Of a DNA stretch of 64,000 bases, positions 24,501 to 37,018 are shown one piece after another. The stretch's first letter is position 1. The number at the start of each line of letters is the position of its first letter. This DNA is from Nymphaea colorata (Eukaryota > Streptophyta > Magnoliopsida > Nymphaeales > Nymphaeaceae). The stretch is from the NCBI RefSeq assembly GCF_008831285.2, contig NC_045142.1:18043354-18107353 (forward strand), written 5' to 3'. The notes under the pieces are model-generated. The model did no database searches. It worked only from the letters and a program-made list of their open reading frames with translations, and had not been told where the DNA came from. The translations under genes and the position numbers were made by a program.

Positions 24501-27500
24501 ACCTAATGAACTGCCTGACTGCACAGACTGGCTGATCATTCAACCCAATAATGTCGACTGTATATTTTCTCATACAATTTACAAATAGTTAACTGATCTT
24601 TTCCATTTTCAACTGACATTAGTTTGCTACAACTGATTACTTGTTTACTTGCATGCTTCTTGATAAAAAAGAAGGGTTATGACTTCCCCCTGGTTTACGT
24701 GTAAAGCTTCCCATGATTTATGCCCCATAGTTCATCTTGTAAAAGCTTTAACACTTTCTTTGCCTTTCACCTATAAAAGGCCAACCAGGTTACTTTCAAG
24801 TTTTCATGATCTTCAAGTTGTGTAGTCATTACATGGGAAATATCAGTGGATGACATGTGCCGGTACCAGGTCCTGAACATTTGCTTTATTTTGAAAGGCA
24901 ACTGTCGATTCACATGCATTACTTTTATTTCCATTCTCTTCCATGTCCTAGAACTAGGCCAATGCTTAGCTATATCTATAATAGCTTATTCATATCTAAC
25001 AGGAAAATCCAGCGTGCAAAATTTTTGGACAGACAGTGACTACAAATCACCATGATGAGTTGCTTAAGATTGGGATTACACCTTCCCTAAGAGATTCAAA
25101 AACAACATATAAGTTTCCATATGTCATCTTTTGTGCTCCTCCTTCTCAAACCATAGACTATCCAAGTGAATTAAGGTATGTATTGCATTTTAATAGAAGT
25201 GCACAAAATACAAGACCTCCTCCTAAGCGTATTTATACTGGATTTTCTTGCGGCACTTCATGAAAATGTGCATCATACCATTGTCATTGATCAATTAGAA
25301 CTTACTGTCTTTCATTGTTCTTACCTATTATTTTCATTTCAGTTCTTTCTTAGTTTGATATAAAAGCAAAGTATTTGTGGAGTTGATTAAGAAGGTTAAC
25401 TTATCTTGCATTCAAATGTATGATGGGTCCACTAACTCATAATTGTGAATCATTTTCTCTTCTGTTTAGAAATAGGTATCCTTGTGATAGAACTCTTCCT
25501 GCCCCCTGCCACAAGCCTATGGTCTGCAAAATTGGGTTTCTTTCTCTAGTTAGCCTTGTCTACTTCTGTGAAAAAACATGAGATTATTTCATATGAAGCA
25601 CAGGCATAAACTTTTGGAGCAGACAACCTTTAGGCCATAAAATATTCAGTTCAGCACTTGGACATAGGGTAAACCAGTACCACAAACATCAGTTTTTCTT
25701 TTCAAAAAAATGCAAAAAGAGAAAAAAAAATAAAGGGAAACAAAATTGAAAAGATTACTATATTTTGAAAAAAAAAAGCCAAAAAGAAAATGTGTGTTTT
25801 TTGTGTTTTTAGGGAAAAAGTTTTTCGGTATATTTTATTTTTTGACTTTTGAGGATTCTTTTGACATTTTAAATTTTAACAACAATTTTGTAATAATGGA
25901 AAACTCAGATTTTCATAATTTTCTTCATTCTTCCTTAATAATTTTTAGTTTTTTTTGTTTCATGAAATTTTCCTATGAAAACCAAATTCTACGTAATACC
26001 CGAGAAACCTCACTGATAGAAATCTGCAGTTGATATTTGTGACAATGGTGTAAACCTATTTAACTCAGCTAACTTTTGCATGTTAATGGTTACATGTGGT
26101 ATATGACATTTGTTGGATACTAGAGATGTTTTTTTGCTTTTGATGTTATGGCTTGTACTTCAGCAGCATGCAACTCTTTTAACATAGTTAATAAACTTTC
26201 TTATAGAACTTATTTTTTGTAGTTCACATACAACTTTTAGATGGATTATTATGTTGCTAATGGTTGTAAAGTTCTTGCTGCATCTTGTTCTTGACAAACA
26301 CTTAATCTGTTTCTATGAATGGTTATTGTGGCAGTAGAAGATTTTATTAATCTGAATGAATCAAGCAATTTTCAGGCTAGCTGCATCAAAGTGGAGCGGT
26401 GAGGGCTCATTCTTGTTTACATCAAGCACAGCTGTTTATGACTCCGAAGACAATGGGTGGTGCTCTGAGGTATCAATTAGGGAAAGGATATTGGTTTACC
26501 ATTCAGTTCTATTTTCACTTCCCTCTTGTTTCATGCTGCATTGGGGTTGCAAAAGCTTATTGGATGGACATTAAATAATGATGTTAACATAAGCTCCCTA
26601 GAACATCTTCTGAAGTTTAAGCTGAGGCCTTATTGCTAAGTTTCAGGGAGTACCATTAGTGACTTGTTAACTTAATGAACTCGAGGCTCTAACTAATTAT
26701 GCTGTCAATTGATCTATAGTCATTCTTTCACCCCTACAGTACCGAAGCTCTTGTTTTACTTTTCATAGGTCTACTCTTGCTAGCCTTTATTTGTTGCTGG
26801 ACAAATTCACATGTAACCAAGAGTTTTCCATGTTATGGTTTTCTAGGAGTGTCTCACTTTATGCTGTTAACACATGAACATATGGGGAGGAATACTGTGC
26901 TGCATTTTCTTTTTAGATAAAATGATAAATATCATATTAAGCTTCAAATTTAGCCTTTAATGTGGTCTTGTCATCACTTTGATTTCTATGCAGGACAGTC
27001 CAGTTTTGCCAATTGGGAGAAGTCCTCGGGCAGATGTTCTTCTTAAAGCAGAAAAGGAAGTCCTTGAGGTTGGTGGCTGTGTGGTTAGACTAGCAGGACT
27101 TTATATATCCTTGGAGCTGCTTTTATTTTTCACTTTTATACTTATGTATTTTTTAACTTTAAATAACAGAAGTTATAGTATTATGCCATGGAATTAGCAG
27201 ATTGCCTTGACTTTCAATACAGTTCTAGTAAGGGTGCCCACTTATATTGGCTGGAGAAAGGCACTGTTGACAGTCGTCCAGATCATATACTGAATCTTAT
27301 TCACTATGAGGTTACAAGTCTTGCCTTCCATCTTTTTGTTGAAAATGTTTGGCACATCATCTGAAGCACTAAAAGAAAGTTCTGACATTATATTGTCAGT
27401 CTTTTCATAGAGGTTGAGTCTTTGTGGTGTGTGACTTCTTAATTTATTCTTTTCCCTGGATTGCCACGGCAGTGCAGTTGACTAACGTATTCGATGTTGC

Positions 27501-27802
27501 CTATCTTTTGTTTTTTTTTTTTTTTGTCTAGACGGGTAGCTAATTTGGCAATGCCTATTATATCCTTTAGCGTAAAAACAATGGCTTTTACTTTGACAGA
27601 ATGCCAGTTGGTGACTTTTAACCTTGCATAAAGATAAGTAGGTCAATGCATATTGGATCTATCCATTTTGGAGTTAGCCAACCTTATGCTTCTCTGTTAT
27701 GACTGATGGTTGCATACTTGTACATTTGCTACATCCTTTTATGGCTGTATTAGCTATCTTCTAGATGATTTTCTAGAACATCATGCATCAAATCATTTAT
27801 GT

Positions 27803-27834
<32 letters not shown>

Positions 27835-29693
27835 GTGTATCGGGTTGTTTCTGCAATTTCTGTGTTCTTGAATGTTCAATTTGGAACTGTTGGTTCTATG
27901 CTCGTAAGAGCTTTTTGTGTGCCTGCATTATGCATAAAGTAGGTGTTGCCTGTGCCAATATCTCCTGCCATCTGGCAGATTGGCAATATCTCCTTCCATC
28001 GGTCGATATCTCTTGCTGTCAGTAAGCTATCTGTTGATGGTTGAGGTTAATCCTTTGTGAAAACCAGTGTCTGAATGTATTGATTACTTCTTTTTCTTGC
28101 TGTAGCTTCCACCGTTCCACATGAAATGTGAGTCTCTATATTTTGTGCGTTCTTCGGTTTCAGAGGCTTGCTGCCGATAGTAATTTGGAGAATTTATTTA
28201 TTTTCTTTTGAATTTACATGCATACAGTGTGTGATGTATATTGCTAGTGTTTATGTTGTTTTTCTTTTAAATTTATATGCTAGACAGTGCTCTGTATTCT
28301 ATATTGCATACCGTGCTGTTACGGCTGTGTGTTTTCAGTGTATTAATACGTTTTCTACTTAAGGAGCATAGCATGATAACAATTGGTACAGTCACCAATT
28401 GCTTTTATGAGTATATTAAACTTTAAATTCTTTATATATATATATATATATATGTTGGTGTCCTCATACCCAAGTTTTTTGAAAATGCTCTGTACCCACA
28501 GTGGTACCTGTACCTGTTCCCATACGACATAGGGTTTGCATTGATATAAGGGGTGCTTGGATCATAATTTTCATCACCATACCTGAGAAGTTGGATTCTG
28601 GTTGAGACAGGTGTCTGACAAATACTTGATCCAGTGATACCTGATGTCTTCTAGACTGGATTTCTGACTATTATACTCATGACAGGACGCAGCATCTCTT
28701 GCAATTACAATTTTAAAGAAGCAGCTTCGCGGTAGGGTGTTCTTGGGTTGTGACAATCATCCTTTATCGAGGTATGTTTATTAGTGCTATCTTTTGCTTA
28801 AACTTTTCAATCAGAAAATCAAACCAATATTTATGATTTCTGTCAGCATTAATTTTAAAAGAAAAAATTTATGATCAATCGTTTCAGTTCTTGAAACATA
28901 AGCAAGCATAAGTGATTGAAAAGGAAGGACTGGTGTGATGAAGCTTCCATCATTTCATTTCTTGCTGGTTTCATTTCCTCTGCGTCCCTACTTTCGATCC
29001 AACATGCGAGTTTGCATAGCAATTTTCCTGCTTATTTATGATAACACATTCGAATTGTTATTTTGCAGGGTGGAGCTGATGGACATTGTGAATAGAAGCC
29101 GAAAATTCAACAAAACCTTTCAGGGATTTACTGGTAAGATAATTCAGTATGGGTGCACCTAAATACAGTAGATCTCAGATCCTTGTATTACATGTGGTCT
29201 GGAAGCCATACCAAAATCACATTCCTTTCAAATGATCGTATATCCAAAGATCTAATTGTTGAAACCTAGCATTGAAACATGAAGTTGGCCTGGGAAACAC
29301 ACCGAGTTCATGCTACCCGTAAGTAGTAGGTCACACATTTAAAGGCATGAAATAAAACAGTGTCATGGCATTCATGAGTTTCTTGCCCGACTATCGGAAG
29401 AAGGGGCAGGGAATACCTCTTTGTCTGTTTTTTAGTCCAGTAAAGCCAAAGGACATGGTACCTGATGGAATCAAATGCACTCTTAGTTTCCCTGTAATTT
29501 TTCTGTTTGAATATGAGAATCTTGTATACTAATGAAAGATAAAAGCCTTGAAAAGAATCTGTATCTGAAGGTATGCACCTAATGTGCAGGAACTAGTGGC
29601 CCACTGGGGAAGAGGTTAAGCAACTTGAAAACACGCGCCGAGCTTGGTTGGGAGCCAAAATACCAGAGCTTTGAGAGTTTCCTGGGGGTATGA
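21536..29693 (+). CDS. Plastid NAD(P)-binding Rossmann-fold protein, YeeZ/NAD-dependent epimerase-like
   Basis: Nine exons: 21536-21725, 23782-23894, 25003-25175, 26376-26469, 26994-27104, 27221-27310, 28686-28771, 29069-29133 and 29590-29693. They join to 341 residues. The first 60 or so residues (MALPLAASSSRPFIGHHPF onward) look like a Ser-rich chloroplast transit peptide. A Rossmann glycine motif, VGPGVLGRIVAEKW, starts at about residue 86. Later conserved pieces are FPYVIFCAPPSQT, GEGSFLFTSSTAVYDS, GCVVRLAGLY, GAHLYWLEKGTVDSRPDHIL and KTRAELGWEPKYQSFESFL. This matches the plant plastid homologues of bacterial YeeZ-type extended SDR proteins. The substrate is not known to me. The Tyr of the SSTAVY segment may stand in the catalytic YxxxK position, but the Lys is not evident. 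Intron 5 is of the AT-AC U12 class. Confidence 0.85.
27105..27220 (+). other. AT-AC U12-type intron (intron 5 of the epimerase-like gene)
   Basis: The 116-base intron starts ATATCCTT, the U12 donor consensus. It ends in AC, with TGCCTTGAC (close to TTCCTTRAC) at 27203-27211, about 10 bases before the 3' end. Removing it joins GGACTTTAT to AGTTCTAGT in frame. The result keeps the family's LAGLY-xxxx-GAH spacing. No GT-AG pair here preserves the protein. Confidence 0.85.
27803..27831. repeat. (TA)n microsatellite
   Basis: A short TA tract lies in intron 6 of the epimerase-like gene. A similar shorter one lies at about 28433-28453. Confidence 0.85.
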
Positions 29694-32171
29694 AGTTGCG
29701 ATTCCTCTGAGTAATGCTAGATGCAGGGACATCCACAATTTTGGGACTCTTAAACGTTACTGTTGAACAATCACATTTTTCACGGCCACGCAGATCATTC
29801 ACCTGCCACTATTGTTTTCAGCATATTCAAATAAACGTTGCAGCTTGGTATCATCATACCACCCGTACCTGAATGTACTGAGATCATTGTTCAAATTTAA
29901 GATCTGGAAAATCCAGATGAGTGACTGTTTAAGGCTTCTATTGCCCAGCACACGCAGGTCTTGGAACCAAAAGGAGGGGAAGTGGGAGCGGTTTCGATGG
30001 TGAAAGTGAAATACCACTACTTTTAACATTACCTTGCCTGTTTTGTTAGTCTCTGGTTATTGACTTAATGCGATTGTGGTAACAGAATACCCAAAGAATG
30101 GTATTTGACAATTCCAACCAGTGGCTTCTCTTGGATTATCAAAAGATTGGTGCTTGACGGCAGATATTTTTTGGCTTGATGAGGCTTGTTCTTCCCCATC
30201 ATGTGAACTGAAATTGGGTTTCTGAAATCAAAGTGTTGTTAAACACACGAGCTAGCTTAGTTGAATGCCGCCGGCTAGAGGTATCAGGATTCAACTGTGA
30301 ACTTGAACGCCTGTAGATTACAGCCATAGAAAAGCTTTGTTCCAATCTTTGTTTTCGTCACATTGCTTTTTTTTCAGTTGCAGAAAATATAACCAAATTC
30401 CTTGCCTGCTTCTTATTTGTAATTTCTCTTTTGTGAGTCCTGATCTGGGTGTTTAAGAATCCCTTGCATTTGTTGTCCTTTTTTGTAATATCAGAATGTT
30501 GCTTCAAGAGGCCTAGCATAGCTGGTCGGGCTTTTAGTTTGATTCTTGTAGGCGCTATACTAAGTCGTCGGTTGCAGTACCTAAGTTCAATGGTACACTG
30601 CTGCCATTATTGATGCCAAAGCGTCCAGGACTAAGAGGTAGGGGAAATGAAGGGGGTTTCTGGGCCTCTTTTTTGGGTGGTGGGTTGTTAATTCCATTTG
30701 CCCGGTCATATCAAAATCTCCAAATACTATGGTCACTTTTCAAATAGAATTGCTTTTTTCGAAAAAGTCTCAAAAAATCGATTCAATTGGAATGGCTTGA
30801 ATCAGGACAATTAAGAGCTCGCCGATTTGATTTTAAAATCCAATATATATGAGAGTTCGGCTGAAAGGTTATATAAACAAAATTTATGAATATTTTAAAT
30901 AAATGTAAAAATGAATAAACTAGTAATAATCATGTAACAAAAAATGTTTAAAACACTTAAATTTAGCTGTAACATCTTATGAATTTGATTCAAACAGGCC
31001 GATTCAGTCCAGTTTGCATTGAATCTAAGGATCGTCTTTAACAACGTTGGTTCGCACTAGTAGTCGTGTGGAGTCCAATCTCTAGTAATATTTTACAAAT
31101 GGTTCAATTTTGTTCAATTTAAAAAATAAATTTTCTAGCATAAAAAAGCAAAGGAAAATGAAAAAGAGAAAAAGCGGACTTGAACGTGACCTATTACTTA
31201 AACCTTAACAAAAACAGTTCTACTGAATTGGGAATCCAATGAACCCAAACCCAAATCGCTTTCTTCCCAAATATAATCACAATCTGGATCGACTTGGACC
31301 TGACCCGATTCTCGAAAAGATTGAGGTCATATCCAGTTACCCAACTCTGATTACTGTACTCTCAAATAGTTACTTTTTAAAAAAAAAAAAAAAAATTGTA
31401 ACATTTATGATTCAATTTTAAAAAAGTTAAATTCACACAACTTATAATTTGGAAAACCCTACATATAACTTAAAAGAGTTCCTTGGTAGCTGAAGATTTT
31501 AGTGGTTAGCAAGTCAAGAAAGTCTTTCATTTCTCCAAATAATTTAAATTTTGCTCCAGAAACCAAGCATCACGAAGATTGGTTTTAAGCCCCACAGTTG
31601 GCAGGTTACATTAGATTTCGTCCACTAACAAGACATTCTGGGTTCAAATCCTACGAGAAGTATCCTTTCGGGCGGCGAATGTAAAACCCCGAAAGCTAGT
31701 GCCCGTGATTCTAAGAACTATACTTGTTGGGGTTTATATAGGGGATTGATGCACACGGGAATTGAACCGATGACTGACGTTGTGCCAGCCATAACATCTT
31801 CTAGCTCATGCGGTTTCACCTTTTTGTTTTGTGGACAAAGAACAACTGCATCCTTCAACACCCAAAAGGCACAGCCCATCATGCACAGGTAAGCAGCAAG
31901 ACTCCAAACTAAAATAGTCTCAAATCCGATGATTTCAGATCAGAAGCAATCAAACGCCCAAATAAAAACTGGAAAGCCTGTTTGAGGTGGAGACCATGAT
32001 TTTGGTCTTCAATAGAAAAGCCATTCTGCAAAACCCAGAAGACTCGACTGAAATAGCAGAGACATGATTCATGACGCCCCCGACTTACCCATTGAAGATA
32101 TAAAGCTACTGCTGTAAAACCCTACCGTCGTCTTCAGTTGTACCCAGAGCCATCCTCCTTAATTGGTCGTC
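29694..32171. other. Epimerase 3' UTR and intergenic region
   Basis: No gene is seen. A region with a tRNA-like B box (GGTTCAAATCC at about 31640) may be SINE-derived. The last 100 bases look promoter-like, with GATATAAAG at about 32096 and AAACCCTACC at about 32117. Confidence 0.45.
31570..31800 (+). mobile_element. Possible SINE-derived sequence
   Basis: TTGGCAGGTTAC (A-box-like) is followed about 45 bases later by GGGTTCAAATCC (B-box-like), as in tRNA-derived SINEs. No terminal repeat or target-site duplication could be defined. Confidence 0.2.
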
Positions 32172-32429
32172 ATGGGGAAACACTGCTGCTTAGAGTCAGA
32201 AGATGACAGGGTGTTTCTGATGCTATTCGGGGCTTTAATCATTGTGTTCGTCATCATGGCCACCACTATCCCTCCAGCAAATAAAGTTTTCAAGTATCAG
32301 CTCACCGTTTCTGCCCCTCGAAGATGCCAATCACTTGCTTTACTGTGGGAAGACGGAAACCTTTATAGCTTTGAACTTATTTTCTGCCTTGGCCATGCCC
32401 GGATTTTGTATGTATTCTTAGGAAGATGA
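32172..32429 (+). CDS. Doubtful small hypothetical membrane protein
   Basis: The ORF has 85 codons from ATG 32172. Residues 1-13 are charged and Cys-containing (MGKHCCLESEDDR). A strongly hydrophobic segment (FLMLFGALIIVFVIMATTIP) fits one membrane span, followed by a mixed C-terminus. A TATA-like GATATAAAG and a telo-box-like AAACCCTAC lie within 80 bases upstream, which hints at transcription. I recognise no family. The tail after VFKYQLTV reads less like real protein, so the true gene may be spliced, or this may be a decayed fragment. Confidence 0.25.
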   Translation: MGKHCCLESEDDRVFLMLFGALIIVFVIMATTIPPANKVFKYQLTVSAPRRCQSLALLWEDGNLYSFELIFCLGHARILYVFLGR

Positions 32430-32887
32430 ATCTGTGGAACAATTCGTTCATGTTGTACCTGTTCTAAGTTCTAACACCATCATCAGTCAACAAGCACCAT
32501 GTATACCTTGAATAGCTTGTAGGTGTGCTGTACAAGCATTAATCCTCCCAAGAACAGTGGTGGTAATTGAATGTAGTCAGGGATGAGGAACCCGGAATAT
32601 TATATATATACTTGCAAAAAGATTTTAACAGATTTTAATCCAAAAAACATTCTCATCCTGTTCATAAATATTCTCTACCCATTTGGATCTGGGCAATGAA
32701 ACTAACAGTAACATGCAGCAAAAATGAGAACAGGTACCTATAAAATATGAAACTAAGGAGCGATACATGAAATTTTGCATTAAAACTTAACCGGAGGCAT
32801 CACGCGAAAAATGAAGCAGCAACGTGCACCTTATGCCACATCGTATGTTGTGCTGCAAGCTATGCCATCTCAGTTTTGTGGAAAAGC
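32430..32887. other. Gap between the small ORF and the 3' end of NOP58
   Basis: The right part is probably the NOP58 3' UTR, on the minus strand. Nothing else is visible. Confidence 0.5.
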
Positions 32888-35800
32888 TCAGTCATCTCTG
32901 TTTTTCTTCTTCTTTTTCTTCTTTTTTTCTCCATCGTTCTGTTCTGGCTCAGCAGCTTCATCTTTCTTTTTCTTTTTCTTCTTTAAACCGCCTTCTTCCT
33001 CTGGCTTCGCAGTTTGATCTTCCTCTGATGTGGCATGCTTTTTCTTCTTTTTCTTCTCTTTTCCGGTGTCTTCTTCCTCCTTCGGAGCAGAAACTTCCTC
33101 CACCTTTGAGCTCTCTTCCTTTTGATGCTTCTTTTTCTTCTTCTTTTTTTCAGGAGTTGCCACTCCGTCTTCCTGGTCAAGGTTTGCCACATCAACTCCT
33201 CTTTCAGAGTCTTCTGCTGCTTTAACCTTTTCATGTTTCCTCTTCTTCGTTGGAACTTCTGCATGCTCATCAGCTGGCGCATTTTCATTTTCCACTGTCT
33301 TCCCAAGAACAGAGTCTGATGCTGGATTATAAGTCTAAAGAAAAAGAGAAAAGGGGTAAAGTGATTAGATCTGTCAGTAGCAGCATTATTCCACGAAGTT
33401 AATTTAACATTAATAACCATAAAATGCATACAATATAGTTTCAAAACAAAATTGCCGAATAGAAATTCTTTGCAACATTAACAAGTACGAAAATTTCCAA
33501 AAAAAGCTGAGGGACTTATTTGATTGAGGAGCAACCCTCTTGAGCTATCCATCCAACTTCAGCAGACACCAGCCCTGCTGGTACAAGGCAATCCAATGAT
33601 CTTGTACAGTTGGCAGAGAGGATGTGGATGGAAGTTGGAACAGATAAGTGTCTTTAGGTACACAATTCCACCAATTCACCTAGCAGCAGCACGCTGCTTG
33701 TAGTGGTCATTCATGGAACTGTCATATGAGGCTCTCAAGGCCTCAATTAATCTATAAATTCTGATGAAGGTCAGACCACAATTCTACATTAAGAAATTAG
33801 TCATCAGGATGAGCATTTATCCTTTTGTGTGGCCTTCACAATCTTCTTTGACTGCACATAGAGAGAGATAACGGACACATGTAGCAGTAAAACTTGGGTT
33901 TAAGCTATGTCACATGAGTGCGGGCATGATACGGGTAAGGGACACGGCAATTTTCAAAATTTTTGGACATGCGATCACAGCAAATTGTTATATTCTCAAA
34001 AATGATAAAATGAAAAAAAAAACATTAAAATAATAGTTCACTCTTACAATCTCGTAAGAAAGTTTGTTTTATCAGAAAAGCACTGAGTATTTGAAAGGAT
34101 TGTTCATGGAAATAATTGGATGCATCACAAAAAAATGATAAAATGAAGAAAAAAAACATTAAATTAATAACTTTTATTTTTTGGCGTGTCCCAGCCGTGT
34201 CCCGTGTCCGGATCCGCATGCCAATAGGGGTACGTGGGCAGTTTAGCCGTGTCCGTGTGTCATAGGGTTTAAGTTTAACCAGCCAATAATTATTATATAT
34301 TCAGTCAAATGCTCCAACAACAAACCTACAAATCCTTGCCATGGTGCACCCAGTGGAACCATTAAGAACTGGGTGAATTCACTCTTCTGAACTCACTATA
34401 TCATCAACAGTTTAGAATTCGTATTTCAGCAAAAGAGAAAATGACAACTAATTCATGATGACACAACCATTTTCCTAATATATCCACAGATTGCAGACAC
34501 GAAAATTGGGAAAATGAAAAATGAGACTCACCTTTGCAGCCATTAATAATGCTCCAGAGCCTGCCTTGCGATCTTGGCTATAGGGTTCAATCTTGGGCTT
34601 TCCTTTAGTAGATCCAGCTGAATGTCCCAGTTCCCTACCTTCCAAATTCCTCAAACGGGCTTCAAGCTGGTCAAAAGTTCAAAAATTGACTCAGTGAAAT
34701 GATCAAAACACCAGAATAGATTGAATAATTACTGGACAACTGAAGGATAAGATTGTTTGTCACCTTTGCACGGTTTTCAAGACCCATAGAAGCATCTTGA
34801 TTTTCTCCAAGTGCATCATATCTGATTGCTAGCACAGTCTTTGCGGCGAGTGATCTAGATATTTTACCTTTGAACTTAGGTGCTGCTTGCCCAATCAAAG
34901 AGGCATGGAATAGCAGCCCATACTTTGGTGTTGCATGTTTCGACTTCAGTGCTCTAAATAGAGCCTGTACATATAAAAGAAACAAGACACATGGATCAGA
35001 ACCTCATAGATGAGCTGAGAGTCGCATACAGCATCATTGTGTATCTCTTGAAGGAGGTTATGGATGAAATATTACAAGGTAGCTGGCATTCAACTTTCAT
35101 CATAAAGGAATATGCATAAACAAGCTTACCTTCTCAGCACCAAGAATCTGGACAGTGCTTCCTGGCTGTTTTGCCAAGTTTAACAAGCTACCTCCATGTG
35201 CTATGAGACGAGCTCCAACAAGTTCCCCAACAAGGGCAGTGAGATTTGGGGCTATGGTGTTCATTCTATTTTTCAAATAATCATACAGTGTAGCTCTATA
35301 CTCTGAAAGAGATAACACTTGTTCACAGAGGGACTTAATATTGATCAAGTCAAGGTCACTGACTTCTGTGCCCATTGATATCATAGCCACGGCCTTCAAA
35401 TTAGCTTCAGTCTCTTCAGGTAATATCTGAAGAATGGAAACCGCTAACACAGAATTAAACATACATAAACGTCTCAAAAAGAAAAAAAACCTAAACACAT
35501 TATTTGGAAGTAAATGCCATTGCTTACCTCAGAAAAATCAAGATTTGCAGCATTGGAGCGGTTGCCCATGAGCTTTACTGTCTTGGCATAAAGAATATTG
35601 TCCGGAATAACCTTTACGAGCTCCGGAAAATGCCAGCCATACCATTCACGCACCCTCATGGCATAAGTATTAAGCTCTTTATCAAGATCATCCAGTAAGC
35701 CAATAGCTTGAACAATCATAGTATCCAACTACAACAACACAAAAACAAATAATGAAGGTTTAGGACATGGAGAAAAATCCTAAATGTATGACACAGCACA

Positions 35801-37018
35801 AAATACTGACAAGTTGATTGCATTGAAATAGTTCTAACTTCTAACTTCTATCCACCGTTGTTGTTAAGCAGAAGATATGATACATTACACAGTTACATGA
35901 AGGGAGACACTTTGAAGTTTACCAATTACCAGGTGGTTTCAATATAAGGAACTACCCTTCCCAAAATCTTGGCTCCCGTTATACGGACCCTACAGAGTTT
36001 CAAATCATATTTAATGGATTGAAAAAAGCACTTCGACATTCTGCAAGATCCAAGGGTGAGTGACATAATATTTCACCAACCAAGTACCTAAGATAGCAGG
36101 AAAGGAAGTAATGAACATAACAAGAACTTCGGAAGTGGAAGCACAACCATCAACCAATCGGCTTTAAAAGACAAAGGAAGAAGGGTAGTCAAAAACCTAA
36201 AAAGTATACAATTTTGAAGTTATATAAGGACAATGATCACCACCTTGTCTGGGCTGAACTTCAGCTTGTATCTTGACAGGCTCCTTGCCAGACCACAACT
36301 CATTCGACTGAAATCTTGCACATCTAGTCCTGCTATGAGTTCGTTCAATTGATTTCTGACTCCCCTCATCAGTTCCATTACTGCGCTGTTGTGTACGCAC
36401 TCTATTTCCTGTCAGAAACACCAAAGATTGGATAACGAGAAAATCAAATGCTAAATCTAAGTGAGTAGCAAGAGGAATACCAATTTCTCCTTTATGATGC
36501 CTCCGAGCTTTGCATCCGCGACAGCCAATTCTTCACCAACACAATTGGCACGCAGGAACTTGCGCAGAGCCTTGCTCGGCTTACTATCAATGAGAAAAGT
36601 GGCCGAGCTCAATGCATCTGGGACGTTCTCAAACTTCTGAAACGCCTTTAGCTTCACCACCTACAGAAAACGAACAAGAAGTTGGGAAAATCATCACGTA
36701 GAGAGAGATTTTGGGGGGGGGGTGGGGGCAGGGGGAGGACTGGGGAGAAGGTGGAGAGAGAGAAGACGGGTTGGGGGGAACAGAGAGACCTTTCTGGCCG
36801 ATTCTGGAGTTGTAAAATCATTCCATAAATCCTGAAAAAATATCATAACAGCGATACATGGTGAATAAGTTGACGATCTAGTATCTGTCAATGCACGCAC
36901 GCACGCACAGAGAGAGAGAGTGAGAGTCGTTGACACCCACCTCTACTTGGGAGAGCTTCCCCTCATCCAAGACCTTGAAGAGAGCAAACCCCGTCGGGGT
37001 CTCAAAAAGAACCAGCAT
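32888..37018 (-). CDS. NOP58: Nucleolar protein NOP58 (NOP5), box C/D snoRNP core protein
   Basis: Nine exons on the minus strand: 37018-36941, 36831-36790, 36660-36481, 36408-36244, 35728-35528, 35426-35130, 34964-34764, 34666-34532 and 33334-32888. All but the last are internal exons of whole codons, giving 581 residues. The start [20 protein letters not shown] is the canonical NOP58 N-terminus. Then come the NOP5 N-terminal domain, a coiled-coil/NOSIC part ([20 protein letters not shown]) and the Nop domain ([33 protein letters not shown]). The last exon encodes about 148 residues, mostly Lys runs alternating with Glu-rich blocks, ending NRDD. NOP58 pairs with NOP56, fibrillarin and 15.5K in the nucleolus to guide rRNA 2'-O-methylation. 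It is longer than the roughly 530 residues of Arabidopsis NOP5, because of the tail. Identification is very secure. Confidence 0.97.
36903..36922. repeat. Short (GCAC)n and (GA)n run
   Basis: ACGCACGCACGCACAG continues into a GA tract inside NOP58 intron 1. The run also extends a few bases to the left. Confidence 0.6.

Noticed and set aside
33122-33319. Open frames on the + strand opposite the NOP58 tail
   Set aside because: They are shadows of the lysine-rich last exon of NOP58, whose codons read as Phe/Leu/Ser on the other strand.
33762-33808. Possible box C/D snoRNA in NOP58 intron 8
   Set aside because: CTGATGA and CTGA occur on the minus strand at plausible spacing, but no terminal stem and no clear C'/D' arrangement are seen.
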